Shown here piece after piece: positions 52,954-62,057 of a DNA stretch of 64,000 bases. The notes below the pieces were generated by a model. That model was given only the letters and a program-made list of their open reading frames with translations. It was not told the origin of the DNA and searched no databases. The stretch covers positions 62,001-126,000 of the forward strand of contig NZ_DATLJA010000029.1 of assembly GCF_035539115.1 (NCBI RefSeq), in the 5' to 3' direction. The stretch's first letter is position 1. Each line of letters begins with the position of its first letter. The stretch is from Desulfitobacterium_A sp035539115. GTDB taxonomy: Bacteria > Bacillota > Desulfitobacteriia > Desulfitobacteriales > Desulfitobacteriaceae. A program made the translations under genes and the position numbers.

Positions 52954-54093
52954 TTGACAGACCGCTTGGGTAATATCATAAGTAAAACATTGCTGGCGAT
53001 CGAGACAGGAAAAGAAGAAATCTTCCATATCGCTGAAACATCACGAACCGAGACCCAACGCCTAACCCAAGAACTTTCTCATCTTCGTGTAGAAATCTCT
53101 GAAACCATCAAAAAAGTTGACCAATTGCAAAAAGAAGATCGAAAGATGCGTCAACACCTTATGGAAGTTAGTAGAGACTATACAAAATATAATGAAAAAA
53201 TTATGATAGAAACATATGCCAAAGCCAAAGATACTCAGGTTCAATTGCAACTTGCTGAAGCCAAAGAGTCTCAGCTACGAACCCGCCGTAATGAAATTGA
53301 GCGTTCTCTTCGGCGAATGATGGATACCATCGAACGTGCAGAAAATTTAATAAGCCAGGTCACTCTAGCTATCAATCTCCTCCATAGTGGAATCAGCGAA
53401 ATGACCCAAGACCAGAATTTTGAAAAGCGTCAGGAAATCGCCCTTCGGATCAGCATGGCCCAGGAAGAAGAGCGTCGGAGGGTTGCCCGCGAAATTCATG
53501 ACGGTCCCGCCCAAAACTTGGCGAATATTGTTTTACGTTTGGAAATTGCGGAGAAACTATTAGAGCTTGACCCAAAGCAGGCCAAAAACGAACTCCAAGA
53601 TTTAAAAGTCCTCGTCCGCGCTAACTTGCAAGATATTCGTCGAATAATTTTTGATCTTCGTCCAATGGCACTCGATGACCTTGGAATTGTTCCAGCCTTA
53701 CGAAGGTTTATGGATAATTTTCAAGCAACCTACAACATTCAATGTGAATTTCAAATAACGGGACGGGAAAAGCGTTTACTGCCAGCAATGGAAGTAGCTG
53801 TCTTTCGACTGATCCAAGAAGCGATGACTAATGTTGCCAAGCATGCCCATAGTGAACACGTGAAAATCGAGCTTATCTTCAAAGATGATATAACCCTTGC
53901 CCGAATCATTGATTTTGGGCAAGGATTCAACGTTGATCAGGCTTTGGATAACCCTGGTGATCATTTTGGGCTCATTGGAATGAAAGAAAGGGTAGAGATG
54001 TTTTCTGGACAGTTTTCGATTATATCACCCTCGGGTGTTGGAACAACAGTTGAAATGACAATCCCATCTAAGAAAGAGGAGGACATTGAATGA
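52954..54093 (+). CDS. degS: DegS-like cytoplasmic sensor histidine kinase
   Basis: A 379-residue kinase without membrane segments. The N-terminal ~165 residues are a long coiled-coil sensor domain, as in DegS. The dimerisation/phospho-transfer part has the acceptor H182 in EIHDGPAQNLANI, and the HATPase_c domain has RLIQEAMTNVAKHAH and DFGQGFN with GLIGMKERVEMF. The start codon is TTG at 52954, after GAGGGAC. It overlaps the regulator gene by four bases. DegSU in Bacillus controls exoenzymes, motility and competence; the target here is not known. Confidence 0.9.
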   Translation: MTDRLGNIISKTLLAIETGKEEIFHIAETSRTETQRLTQELSHLRVEISETIKKVDQLQKEDRKMRQHLMEVSRDYTKYNEKIMIETYAKAKDTQVQLQLAEAKESQLRTRRNEIERSLRRMMDTIERAENLISQVTLAINLLHSGISEMTQDQNFEKRQEIALRISMAQEEERRRVAREIHDGPAQNLANIVLRLEIAEKLLELDPKQAKNELQDLKVLVRANLQDIRRIIFDLRPMALDDLGIVPALRRFMDNFQATYNIQCEFQITGREKRLLPAMEVAVFRLIQEAMTNVAKHAHSEHVKIELIFKDDITLARIIDFGQGFNVDQALDNPGDHFGLIGMKERVEMFSGQFSIISPSGVGTTVEMTIPSKKEEDIE

Positions 54094-54728
54094 TACGTGT
54101 CGTAATTGCGGACGATCATCCGCTCCTCCGTGAAGGTTTAAGACGAATTCTCGAATTTGAAGATGGTATTCAAGTTATTACAGAAGTCGGTGATGGTCAA
54201 GGAGCCATTAATATCGCGAGAACTCAAAAATTTGATGTTTTACTTATGGATTTAAATATGCCAAGAGTCAATGGTTTGGAAGCGTGTCGCGTTATCCGAC
54301 GAGAACACCAAGAAATTGGTATTCTCGTACTCACGGTTGATGACTCAGATGATAAAATCTTTCAAGTTCTTCAACTCGGAGTTGCAGGATATTTACTCAA
54401 AGATGTGGAACCGAAGACCTTAGTTGAATCCATTCATAAAGTCTATTCCGGTGAACCCATTCTTTCTCCAGCTGTCACGGGTAAACTACTAGGACAATTA
54501 GCTAACCCCGCCTTGCATAAAGAAAATCATGGACTTAGTGATCGAGAATTGGAAATCCTCACCTATGTCGTAAAAGGCGCTTCGAACAGAGAGACGGGAC
54601 AAGCTCTCTTTATTAGCGAGAAAACAGTGAAAAACCACCTCTCCAGTATTTTCCGAAAACTCGAGGTAGAAGATCGCACCCAAGCCGCCTTAAAGGCAAT
54701 TAAGCTCAAGTTGGTAAGTCTGGATTAG
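54090..54728 (+). CDS. degU: DegU-like NarL-family response regulator
   Basis: A 212-residue regulator. The receiver domain has D8/D9, acceptor D54 in LLMDLNMP, and K in LLKDVEP; the C-terminal LuxR-type helix-turn-helix is LSDRELEILTYVVKGASNRE ... SEKTVKNHLSSIFRKLEV. It starts inside the end of the kinase gene (ATGA overlap), so the pair is translated together. No binding sites are visible. The length matches DegU. Confidence 0.92.
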   Translation: MIRVVIADDHPLLREGLRRILEFEDGIQVITEVGDGQGAINIARTQKFDVLLMDLNMPRVNGLEACRVIRREHQEIGILVLTVDDSDDKIFQVLQLGVAGYLLKDVEPKTLVESIHKVYSGEPILSPAVTGKLLGQLANPALHKENHGLSDRELEILTYVVKGASNRETGQALFISEKTVKNHLSSIFRKLEVEDRTQAALKAIKLKLVSLD

Positions 54729-54758
54729 CAATTTCTATTAATGGAGGATTGTCTATTG

Positions 54759-56465
54759 ATGAAAATTAGTTTTTTCGGCGCTGCCCAGGTTGTCACAGGT
54801 TCTTCATATCTAATTGAAGTTGATGGGTTCCGACTCCTGATTGATTGTGGGTTATTTCAAGGGACAAAAGCACTTAAAAAACTGAATTACAATGATTTTC
54901 CTTATAATCCAGGCGATATCGACGCTATGATTTTAACCCACGCCCACACCGATCACTCCGGACTTATTCCTAAGCTTATTAAAAAAGGTTACCAAGGAAA
55001 AATCTGGGCAACCGCTGAGACGATTGAACTTTGCACTGTCATGCTTCCTGACAGTGGACATATTCAGGAAATGGAAGTAGAACGTCTCAATCGCAAACGT
55101 ACGCGTGCCAACTTAGAGTTGTTAGTACCTATTTATACGGCGGAAGAAGCACTCGAATCACTCCCATTTTTTCAACCCGTCAATTATCTTGAGAAAATTG
55201 AATTGGCTCCAGGTCTAACTTTCACACTTTATGATGCGGGCCATATCCTTGGTTCAGCTCATATTTTTCTTGATATTGCAGAACCCAACTTCCACAAAAA
55301 AATTGTCTTTTCTGGGGACATTGGAAATCAGGATCAACCGTTTATTCAGAATCCTCAAATTCTTAGCGGTGCAGATGTCGTTCTTATGGAAACAACCTAT
55401 GGTGATCGCTTACATAACCAAAAAACCAACCGAAGTGAACAGTTGGCTGAAGTTATCCGTTCTGCCCATGAAGCAGGGGGAAATCTAATTATTCCTGCTT
55501 TTGCCATTGAGAGAACTCAAGATCTCTTATATTATATTCACGAACTACAAGCATCCAAGCGAATCCCTGTCTTACCAATCTATATTGATAGTCCTCTCGC
55601 AATTTCAGCGACGAAGATATTTCTTACGAATACCGCTCATTTTGATGATGAAACACGGGCTCTCCTTAACCAGGGCGAAAACCCGCTCATGATGTCAAAC
55701 CTCCATTTTAGTCAATCGACTGAAGAATCAATGGCCCTGAATAAGATTGAAGGAGGCGCGATTATTATTGCAGCCAGTGGTATGGCCGATGCTGGACGAA
55801 TCAAACATCATTTAAAACATAATCTTTGGCGGGAAAATGCCACAGTAGTATTCGCCGGTTATCAGGCCGAAGGAACTTTAGGACGACGCATTGTTGAAGG
55901 CGCTAAGGAAGTTACGATTCATGGCGAAAAAGTGGCTGTTCGGGCACGGATTATGAGGATTGAGGGTTTTTCAGCCCACGCGGATCAATCCGAACTGATG
56001 AACTGGTTATCCAGCTTAAGTACCCAAGCCGGAAATATCATTTTGGTACATGGCGAACCCGATGCTCAGCACGTATTTGCTGAGCTTGTCGAGAAAACAT
56101 TTAGCATCAAGCCGTTGATTCCGCAACTAGGAGAAACCTTCGAATTTACAGATCAAACGCTCGATCGCATTTTACCTGACCATACTTGGTTACGCCCTGA
56201 ACTTACATTTCCTACAGCCTCGAAGGCCCAAGAATTGGAGTTAGATCCACCGTCAACGCAGATTCATTTCCAACCCATTTCTCCCAATCGCTCAGAACGT
56301 CATATCTCGCAATCTCAGGTTAACAAGTCTTACCTCCGTTTACAGCATAAGTTAAAAGCATTAATTTCTCAGGGGCAAAGAACGTATCAATTAGATCAAG
56401 TCCTTAATCAACTCGATACCATCTCACGTTGGTTAGATGAACTGCAACATCGAAAGAAACATTAG
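54759..56465 (+). CDS. Beta-CASP metallo-beta-lactamase-fold RNA hydrolase
   Basis: A 568-residue enzyme of the CPSF-like beta-CASP group, which cuts RNA. The metallo-beta-lactamase motif is HAHTDHSGLIPKL; further motifs are FSGDIGNQDQPF, AFAIERTQDLLYYIHEL, IAASGMADAGRIKHHLKHNL and GFSAHADQSELMNWL with HGEPDA. The last ~100 residues are a helical extension. The ATG at 54759 is used; an upstream frame to 54741 has no ribosome site. It follows degU by 30 bases. Target RNA unknown. Confidence 0.9.
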   Translation: MKISFFGAAQVVTGSSYLIEVDGFRLLIDCGLFQGTKALKKLNYNDFPYNPGDIDAMILTHAHTDHSGLIPKLIKKGYQGKIWATAETIELCTVMLPDSGHIQEMEVERLNRKRTRANLELLVPIYTAEEALESLPFFQPVNYLEKIELAPGLTFTLYDAGHILGSAHIFLDIAEPNFHKKIVFSGDIGNQDQPFIQNPQILSGADVVLMETTYGDRLHNQKTNRSEQLAEVIRSAHEAGGNLIIPAFAIERTQDLLYYIHELQASKRIPVLPIYIDSPLAISATKIFLTNTAHFDDETRALLNQGENPLMMSNLHFSQSTEESMALNKIEGGAIIIAASGMADAGRIKHHLKHNLWRENATVVFAGYQAEGTLGRRIVEGAKEVTIHGEKVAVRARIMRIEGFSAHADQSELMNWLSSLSTQAGNIILVHGEPDAQHVFAELVEKTFSIKPLIPQLGETFEFTDQTLDRILPDHTWLRPELTFPTASKAQELELDPPSTQIHFQPISPNRSERHISQSQVNKSYLRLQHKLKALISQGQRTYQLDQVLNQLDTISRWLDELQHRKKH

Positions 56466-56478
56466 CCTTTAGATCCTC

Positions 56479-56507
56479 GCGGTGTAAAATTACACCGCTT
56501 CCTTTTT
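56479..56507. terminator. Bidirectional terminator between convergent genes
   Basis: GCGGTGTAA AA TTACACCGC is a perfect 9-base stem with a T-rich tail on the plus side. Confidence 0.75.
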
Positions 56508-56510
56508 CAG

Positions 56511-57104
56511 TTATAGTACCGCAGCGAATTCAGCTGCTTGCCGTTTTATTCCTGAGAGGAAACGTAACATTTCCTCTCGCCGTTTTACAGCTAGACGTCG
56601 TCCAGCTTTTGTCGAGACTTTATTGGGTAAGGCTTCAGCAAAGGTCCGAGCCCGTTCGAGTGCATCTTCAGGTGTTTGGATTAAATCATCCTGACCGATC
56701 AGGCTAAATAACCTCATTAAGCCGATGTTTCCCAAATTATCTAAGATATCCGCATCTCTTAGATAGACTGCGACATCGCTCCGGCCTGGTTCGGAATAAT
56801 ACATATGCGCTTCGATCGCTTCAAGGACAATCGGAATCTTTTGAGGAGAAAAGGCCATACGTTGCAAGATATTACTCGCCACTCCCTTAGAACGGAGAGT
56901 ATGATCGATATTGGGCCGTGCATAGGCTGGATATCTTCCCGTATCATGGAGCATCGAAGCGATATAAAGGATTTCCTCATCCAGGCACAAATTTGGGGAA
57001 AGCTCTTTACTCAAATGATAGACCCTGGTACAATGTTTGATGCCCCATGCAGAATGTGCCCCTGATTTATCAAAGATACGTAACACATCTTCTCTTTCGC
57101 TCAT
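56511..57104 (-). CDS. HD-domain phosphohydrolase
   Basis: A 197-residue HD-superfamily protein. Metal residues are in HSAWGIKHCTRVYHLSKEL, the HD pair ASMLHDTGRYPAY, EAIEAHMYYSE and YLRDADILDNLGN. The fold is that of small nucleotide or tRNA-related HD hydrolases; substrate unknown. The start at 57104 has AAGGAGG with nine-base spacing; the open frame runs further upstream (to 57212) without a ribosome site. It is divergent from dnaD. Confidence 0.88.
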   Translation of the reverse strand: MSEREDVLRIFDKSGAHSAWGIKHCTRVYHLSKELSPNLCLDEEILYIASMLHDTGRYPAYARPNIDHTLRSKGVASNILQRMAFSPQKIPIVLEAIEAHMYYSEPGRSDVAVYLRDADILDNLGNIGLMRLFSLIGQDDLIQTPEDALERARTFAEALPNKVSTKAGRRLAVKRREEMLRFLSGIKRQAAEFAAVL

Positions 57105-57342
57105 GCGACTAACCTCCTTGTTAAACTCCTCTAAAGGTATACTCCAGAACAGTGAGTTATACCTTCCATATATTGGGTAAATTATCTCTATTATCTTGTA
57201 TAACGAGCTCATTTTTTTATACTCACCATGAATCTCGTCATTTAACGCTTAGATTCGGAAGGATTAGTGTAATTAATATCGAATAAATAATAGCTGAATT
57301 TTTGCATTTCTTCATAATCCCTACTATTGAGGAGTGAATTGG

Positions 57343-58089
57343 ATGTCTAAAGTCAATGTTTATGGGAGCTTTATGCAAGCTCTTTTCTTTTCGAACACGG
57401 TCTCCGTACCAAGTTATTTTCTTATACATTATTCTGAGCTAGGACTGAGCAATGAAGAAGCAATGCTCATTATTCATATTTTCGGAGAAGTCAATAATGC
57501 GAATGCTTTGAATCCCAAGAGCTTAGCTCAACGGATGAATCTTGATTTATCTCAAGTAGAGAAAATTCTCGCCAATCTAGCCAAACGAAACCTATTGACC
57601 GTTGAAAAACGCTGGAACTCTGCTGACAAGGTTTGGTATAATGGATATAATTTTGTAGGGTTAATCGATGAATTAGCAGAACGTTGGGCCATTGAACAGG
57701 TTAAACAATTTGAAGAAGAACAAAATCAGGCTCACCAAACTCAATCTCAATCAGACCCCTCCTTAGAACGTATAATGGGTGCTTTTGAACAAGAGCTTGC
57801 ACGTCCTTTAACAGAAATCGAATGTAACTTCATTCGTGATTGGCTTACGGCGCATTTCACCGAAGAAATGATCTTAGAAGCATTAAAGCGGGGAGTCAGT
57901 GCTGGAATTCGTAATTTCCGCTATCTCGATTCCATCTTAAGAGAATGGGAAAAAAAGGGGCTTCGTACTCGGGCTGAAGTAGAAACTGATGATGCCTACT
58001 TCCAAACGCGTCAAGAAAACAAAGGGAAAGCCAAAGCGAAACCCGCTCGTAAAGTTCAACCCGATAAATATGAGAACTTTTATCTCTAA
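57343..58089 (+). CDS. dnaD: DnaD-domain primosome protein
   Basis: A 248-residue primosome protein. The N-terminal winged helix (about 20-110; SYFLIHYSELGLSNEEAMLI, SLAQRMNLDLSQVEKIL) is the DnaD N-domain, and the C-terminal DnaB/DnaD domain has MGAFEQELARPLTEIE, IRDWLTAHF and IRNFRYLDSILREWEKKG. A Lys-rich tail follows. GAGGAGTG precedes ATG 57343. It is followed 15 bases later by a DnaC/DnaI-like gene, the classic DnaD-helicase-loader pair. Confidence 0.9.
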   Translation: MSKVNVYGSFMQALFFSNTVSVPSYFLIHYSELGLSNEEAMLIIHIFGEVNNANALNPKSLAQRMNLDLSQVEKILANLAKRNLLTVEKRWNSADKVWYNGYNFVGLIDELAERWAIEQVKQFEEEQNQAHQTQSQSDPSLERIMGAFEQELARPLTEIECNFIRDWLTAHFTEEMILEALKRGVSAGIRNFRYLDSILREWEKKGLRTRAEVETDDAYFQTRQENKGKAKAKPARKVQPDKYENFYL

Positions 58090-58104
58090 GAGAGGAGGAA
58101 AAAT

Positions 58105-58920
58105 ATGAAAAGCCTTAAAGAACTCATTCAAGCCGATTACCTTGATGAACTCAAAAAGCGCAGGGATTTAGTTCCAACTTCCGGGTCATCATCCCCAACT
58201 GAAATCCAGAACCAATGCCCGATCTGCTTTGACCGTGGAATTATTGTGAAAGACGACGTTGCTTATCCTTGTTCTTGCATGCAGCAAAAGAAAATGGAAA
58301 ACCAATTTCGGCATGCACGCATGGCTAGGGGATTGCTCAATTGCCGATTTGAAAACTTTCGTCAGGACTTCTACCACTCTTTAAACTCCCAGGATCGAAC
58401 CTATCTTGAATATGCACTAAAAGCATACACTGCTTCACAAGAATTTGTTCGGCAGTGTATACTAGAGTCCCATGGATTAGGACTCCTTTTCACTGGTCCA
58501 GTCGGTTCTGGAAAGACTTTTCTTGCTGCTGCTATCGCCAATGCTTTAATGGAAAAAGACAAACAAGTCTTATTCCTAGTGGTTCCAGATCTTTTAGATG
58601 AATTGAGAGCAACGTATAAATCTGAGGCCAACGAACTTGACCTTTTAGACACAGCTCGAGAAATTCCTATTCTGATTCTTGATGATCTTGGAGCTCATAA
58701 CTATACGGAATGGACTCGGAATCGCCTGTATTCCATTATTAACTCCCGTTTAAATGAAGAATTACCAACCGTAATTACGAGCAATCTGTCCCTCGAGGAA
58801 ATGGAAGAGCATCTTGGAGCTCGTACGACTTCACGTTTAATTCAAGCCTGTCGTATTTTTAGACTCAATGTTGATCAGGACATCCGCCTAAGCAAATACC
58901 AAGAACGAGAAAAAAGATAA
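58105..58920 (+). CDS. DnaC/DnaI-like replicative helicase loader ATPase
   Basis: A 271-residue AAA+ ATPase. An N-terminal zinc-finger-like CPICFDRGIIVKDDVAYPCSC is at residues 35-56, Walker A GPVGSGKTFLAAAIANAL near 130, Walker B ILILDDLGAHN near 195 and sensor ITSNLSLEEME near 220. This organisation is that of DnaI/DnaC loaders, and the upstream DnaD gene fits. GAGAGGAGG precedes ATG. A strong terminator follows. It could also be a phage- or transposon-type IstB-like ATPase, but the Cys4 finger and the neighbour argue against that. Confidence 0.9.
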   Translation: MKSLKELIQADYLDELKKRRDLVPTSGSSSPTEIQNQCPICFDRGIIVKDDVAYPCSCMQQKKMENQFRHARMARGLLNCRFENFRQDFYHSLNSQDRTYLEYALKAYTASQEFVRQCILESHGLGLLFTGPVGSGKTFLAAAIANALMEKDKQVLFLVVPDLLDELRATYKSEANELDLLDTAREIPILILDDLGAHNYTEWTRNRLYSIINSRLNEELPTVITSNLSLEEMEEHLGARTTSRLIQACRIFRLNVDQDIRLSKYQEREKR

Positions 58921-58937
58921 AATAAATAATTTTATAA

Positions 58938-58975
58938 AAGTATGCATGTCTGACAAGGACATGCATACTTTTTTC
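58938..58975 (+). terminator. Terminator of the dnaD operon
   Basis: AAGTATGCATGTC TGACAAG GACATGCATACTT is a perfect stem-loop followed by TTTTTT. Confidence 0.93.
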
Positions 58976-59005
58976 TAAGAGAATAATTTATGGAGGTGGC
59001 TAGTC

Positions 59006-59596
59006 ATGGCCAGAATTATTGCGATCAATCGTAAATATTTTACCCTAACCCTAAGTGTACTCTTAATTTGTTTTCTTGGGATTGCTGGAGTAACGCTCTG
59101 GAAAACAGCAAACGCTAGCGCGACTAAGACAGACATGGTTCCTGAAGTAAAAATGTTGGGCCTGGCTGTAGAACCGGCTTCCTTTACTCGTGATTTAACG
59201 TATGGCTCCGTAACGCTGAAAGGGAGCCAAGTTATATCCAGTAAAAACTTTGATCTCATCGTGACCGTGCAAAATACAACCGGACAAAAGATGTCCAATA
59301 TTCCTATTGAATTAGAGGCTTCTCTTATCGGAGATGATAGCAAAAAGGTCAGCAAACTAGGAAATCTACCTTCTCTTGATCCCGGAGCAACGGCTCGGGT
59401 TGCTTTTAGACAAGTAAACGCACTGGGAGACGCTCAAGGGAAGAGTGCAACCACAGGGCAACATAAAATCACCTTAAGAGTTAAACCCAATGCAGCTGGG
59501 GGAGTAAATCAAGCCACAGAGGCCACGTTCTACTTCAATGTCGATACTACTGTAAAATCTCCTAAAGTAGCGACTCCTGTACCCCAAAACAATTAA
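59006..59596 (+). CDS. Exported/membrane-anchored protein of unknown function
   Basis: A 196-residue protein. The N-terminus (FTLTLSVLLICFLGIAGVTL) is a hydrophobic segment acting as signal or anchor, with AlaSerAla after it. The rest has alternating beta strands rich in Val, Thr and Ser (DLIVTVQNTTGQKMSNIPIE, LDPGATARVAF), resembling an Ig-like or CARDB fold for wall-side proteins. GGAGGTGG stands before ATG. It is monocistronic and followed by a terminator. No function is known to me. Confidence 0.7.
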   Translation: MARIIAINRKYFTLTLSVLLICFLGIAGVTLWKTANASATKTDMVPEVKMLGLAVEPASFTRDLTYGSVTLKGSQVISSKNFDLIVTVQNTTGQKMSNIPIELEASLIGDDSKKVSKLGNLPSLDPGATARVAFRQVNALGDAQGKSATTGQHKITLRVKPNAAGGVNQATEATFYFNVDTTVKSPKVATPVPQNN

Positions 59597-59622
59597 TTTC
59601 ACACCTAGCAAGCACGACCTGT

Positions 59623-59654
59623 AACCTCGTACCAGTTATTCTGGGTACGGGGTT
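59623..59654 (+). terminator. Terminator after the exported protein gene
   Basis: AACCTCGTACC and GGTACGGGGTT pair with one G-U or bulge around a ten-base loop and are followed by ATTTTAT. Confidence 0.65.
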
Positions 59655-59757
59655 ATTTTATACTAACAGAAAGTATAAATTTAGGGGCAGATAGCATAAG
59701 TGCAACTAAGGCTTCCGCCTACGCCAGAGGCTTGGCGCAAGCCAAGTTTTCTTTACT
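59654..59757 (+). repeat. Dispersed structured repeat, copy B
   Basis: Nearly the same as copy A read in the other direction: CTAACAG, AAGTATAA, GCAGATAGCATAAGTGCAAC, then AGGCTTCCGCCTACGCCAG and the CTTGGC GCAA GCCAAG hairpin, ending TTTTCTTTA. Confidence 0.8.
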
Positions 59758-59820
59758 TTTCAGAAAAGAGCATAGTACTATTCACTCTAGGGTTATAATA
59801 TTCGAGGGGAGGTATTTGCC

Positions 59821-60555
59821 GTGAAAATTCTCGTCGATCTACATACGCATACAATGGCAAGTGGGCACGCTTATAGCACGCTCTCGGAAAATGCTGCGGC
59901 GGCAGCCCGTAAAGGGTTAAGGCTTCTTGGCATGACTGACCATGGCCCGAGTATGCCTGGGGCACCTAATCTCTATTACTTTGGGAATTTTTCGATTCTT
60001 CCTCAGACGTTATCTGGAGTTCGAATTCTGCCTGGTGTCGAAGCTAACATCACCAGCCATGAAGGAGAATTAGATATTCCTTTACGATATTTAAAGCAAA
60101 TGAGTATTGTTTTAGTCGGTTTACACGTGATTTGTTACCCTGGTGGCAACTCCGAGCAGAACACACAGGCTTACCTTAAAGCGATGTCCAACCCGTATAT
60201 CGATATCATGGTGCATCCAGGCCGTCCCGATTTTGAGATGGATTTAGAGAAAATTGCGTACACTTCAGCACAATTAAGGATTCCTGTTGAAATTAATAAC
60301 AGTTCTTTGGGTCAGGAAAAGGGTGGAGCCTGGGGCAATTGTAGCTATTTCGCCCGCAACGCAGCAAAGTATGGCGGGCCTGTTGTTCTAGGCAGTGATG
60401 CCCATTTCTGGGACCGGGTGGGAGTGTTTAATCTTGCACTTGAAATAACCGAGGAGGCTGGAATAAAAGAGGAGCAAATTCTCAATTATTCACCAGACCG
60501 GATTCTGGATTATCTTACCCAGCGGAGAGAACAAAGATCTTTGATTGATATGTAA
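59821..60555 (+). CDS. PHP-domain phosphatase (YcdX-like)
   Basis: A 244-residue metal-dependent PHP hydrolase. The metal ligands are in DLHTHTMASGHAYSTLSENA, LGMTDHGPSMPGAP, GVEANI, HVICYPG, IMVHPGRPDFEMD and GSDAHFWDRVG, all intact. YcdX-type enzymes are trinuclear zinc phosphatases for small phosphate esters. The start is GTG at 59821 after GGGGAGG. Substrate unknown. Confidence 0.88.
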   Translation: MKILVDLHTHTMASGHAYSTLSENAAAAARKGLRLLGMTDHGPSMPGAPNLYYFGNFSILPQTLSGVRILPGVEANITSHEGELDIPLRYLKQMSIVLVGLHVICYPGGNSEQNTQAYLKAMSNPYIDIMVHPGRPDFEMDLEKIAYTSAQLRIPVEINNSSLGQEKGGAWGNCSYFARNAAKYGGPVVLGSDAHFWDRVGVFNLALEITEEAGIKEEQILNYSPDRILDYLTQRREQRSLIDM

Positions 60556-60665
60556 TAGCTGAACACAACGTTCTTTCTCCATCCATATATTGTCATAGAT
60601 AAAGAAACTTACTTCTTCTGAAGTTTAATTAAGTATTTATCAGATAACGGAACGGAGGGAAGCTT

Positions 60666-61340
60666 ATGAACCTCAATGATCCTTCCGTAACTCAAGAAAC
60701 ATTTACCCCCTTTAAAATGGGGTTGTTCTTGTCCGTCCCAATTAGCGCTACAACTGGCAGCCCAAGTTTATCATATCTACAACCTTTTATTTCCGGACAT
60801 ATTTTTTCCTCAGCTGGAGTATTAATTGGCGCCGAACTATTCCTTATTATTGCACAGTTTCTTTTTAAACTTGAATCTATTCCCATTTTAGACCTCCCGA
60901 ATCAGCAAATTATTCAAATGCCTGTTCAGGATTTTCAGGAGTTTTTAAAGACCTTTACCCGGAATACAACAGGTTCATCCTTTTCTACTCAACCTTCAAC
61001 AAGTTCGGCAGGAAGTAGAGGCTTTATTTCTCCATTGCCCCCAGAGGCACCTTTCGTCATTTCTTTGTATGTAACCTCAGATTTCTCAAATAACTTTTAT
61101 TCTCCAAGTGTTTGGATCATTATCCCCATTATTGCTTTACCCGGCTTGCGAGGAGCTTTACCTTTATTAATTTTAAGCCTGCTGGCCACGATTTTTGTTC
61201 GTACAGTTGTGTCTCCACAAGCAACTGGGGCAAAACCAGTGCAAAAACAGGAAGAACTGCCAAATTCGTTCCTCAATATTAGCCCTGAAGAATTGTTGCG
61301 CTTTCTCAGCCGTTTTGGTAAATTTTTTAGCTCTCATTAA
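60666..61340 (+). CDS. Membrane protein of unknown function
   Basis: A 224-residue protein I do not recognise. A hydrophobic segment lies near residues 48-70 (AGVLIGAELFLIIAQFLF), a long Ser/Thr-rich loop follows (about 95-125), and two hydrophobic segments lie near 155-190 (IIIPIIALPGLRGALPLLIL). It ends in a hydrophilic tail with FLSRFGKFFSSH. GGAGGG precedes ATG. It stands alone or with the next two genes on the same strand. Confidence 0.65.
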   Translation: MNLNDPSVTQETFTPFKMGLFLSVPISATTGSPSLSYLQPFISGHIFSSAGVLIGAELFLIIAQFLFKLESIPILDLPNQQIIQMPVQDFQEFLKTFTRNTTGSSFSTQPSTSSAGSRGFISPLPPEAPFVISLYVTSDFSNNFYSPSVWIIIPIIALPGLRGALPLLILSLLATIFVRTVVSPQATGAKPVQKQEELPNSFLNISPEELLRFLSRFGKFFSSH

Positions 61341-61431
61341 TTTGTTCCTAATAAAGATTTATAGTACAATGAGCAATGTGTTAAACTAATATAAAGATTA
61401 TCAAGAAAAGTAAAAGGACGTGCAACGTTTC

Positions 61432-62052
61432 ATGCAACAAGAAAAATCTTTTTATAGGGAGCACTTCGCCGGGTTAATAATCTTCTGCTGCTTAGCTCTG
61501 ATCATTCTTTCGATGATCGGTATTCAAGTTTTGGATGTAAAGGTTATTAATGTTGAAGGGGTTGATCGCGGACTCTATACCGTGATAACACAAAAGGGAC
61601 CCGTAAATGTGGAACCTAATGACGTTTTAAGAATTGAACGAACATATACTAAGGCAGCTATTACGGGTACATCTGTAGAACTTGATAAAATCTATACCAC
61701 TAAAGGTTTTATTTACGCTTCTTCGATTGATTCCTATCACGAAAATATAAGTCAATTAATGAACTCAGTTGACTTCGATGGTTTACCGACGTGGGAGCGT
61801 GAGAATACAACCTGGCAGTCGGTACAACCTTATGCTTTTGCAATTGGGACGCCTGAGCAAAAGATACCCTGGTTATTTTTCCTGCTATCTTTACAATATT
61901 TCATGCTAAGCATTGGAGGAATAACACTTGCAATTCTAGTTTTCCCATTTCATTGGAAAGAATCGAAGGAAGAGAAAACGGGTAAACGCCCCAGCCAACC
62001 TCATGACCAAGACTATTGTGCTGAGGAACAGCTGAGTGCGGTTGCCAAATAA
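61432..62052 (+). CDS. Membrane protein with large extracytoplasmic loop, unknown
   Basis: A 206-residue protein with one hydrophobic segment near residues 15-37, a loop of about 125 residues of predicted beta-rich exported domain (INVEGVDRGLYTVITQ ... FDGLPTWERENTTWQSVQP), and a second segment near 160-185. The topology is in-out-in, with a charged C-terminal tail. The ATG 61432 is used after AAAGGACGTG; a GTG at 61420 lies too near that site. It is five bases upstream of the ANTAR gene, probably the same operon. No family known to me. Confidence 0.68.
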   Translation: MQQEKSFYREHFAGLIIFCCLALIILSMIGIQVLDVKVINVEGVDRGLYTVITQKGPVNVEPNDVLRIERTYTKAAITGTSVELDKIYTTKGFIYASSIDSYHENISQLMNSVDFDGLPTWERENTTWQSVQPYAFAIGTPEQKIPWLFFLLSLQYFMLSIGGITLAILVFPFHWKESKEEKTGKRPSQPHDQDYCAEEQLSAVAK

Positions 62053-62057
62053 AATTT

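Noticed and set aside
58105..58920. IstB-like transposition ATPase (sign of an insertion sequence)
   Set aside because: It has the N-terminal Cys4 finger and sits behind dnaD, with no transposase or terminal repeats nearby.
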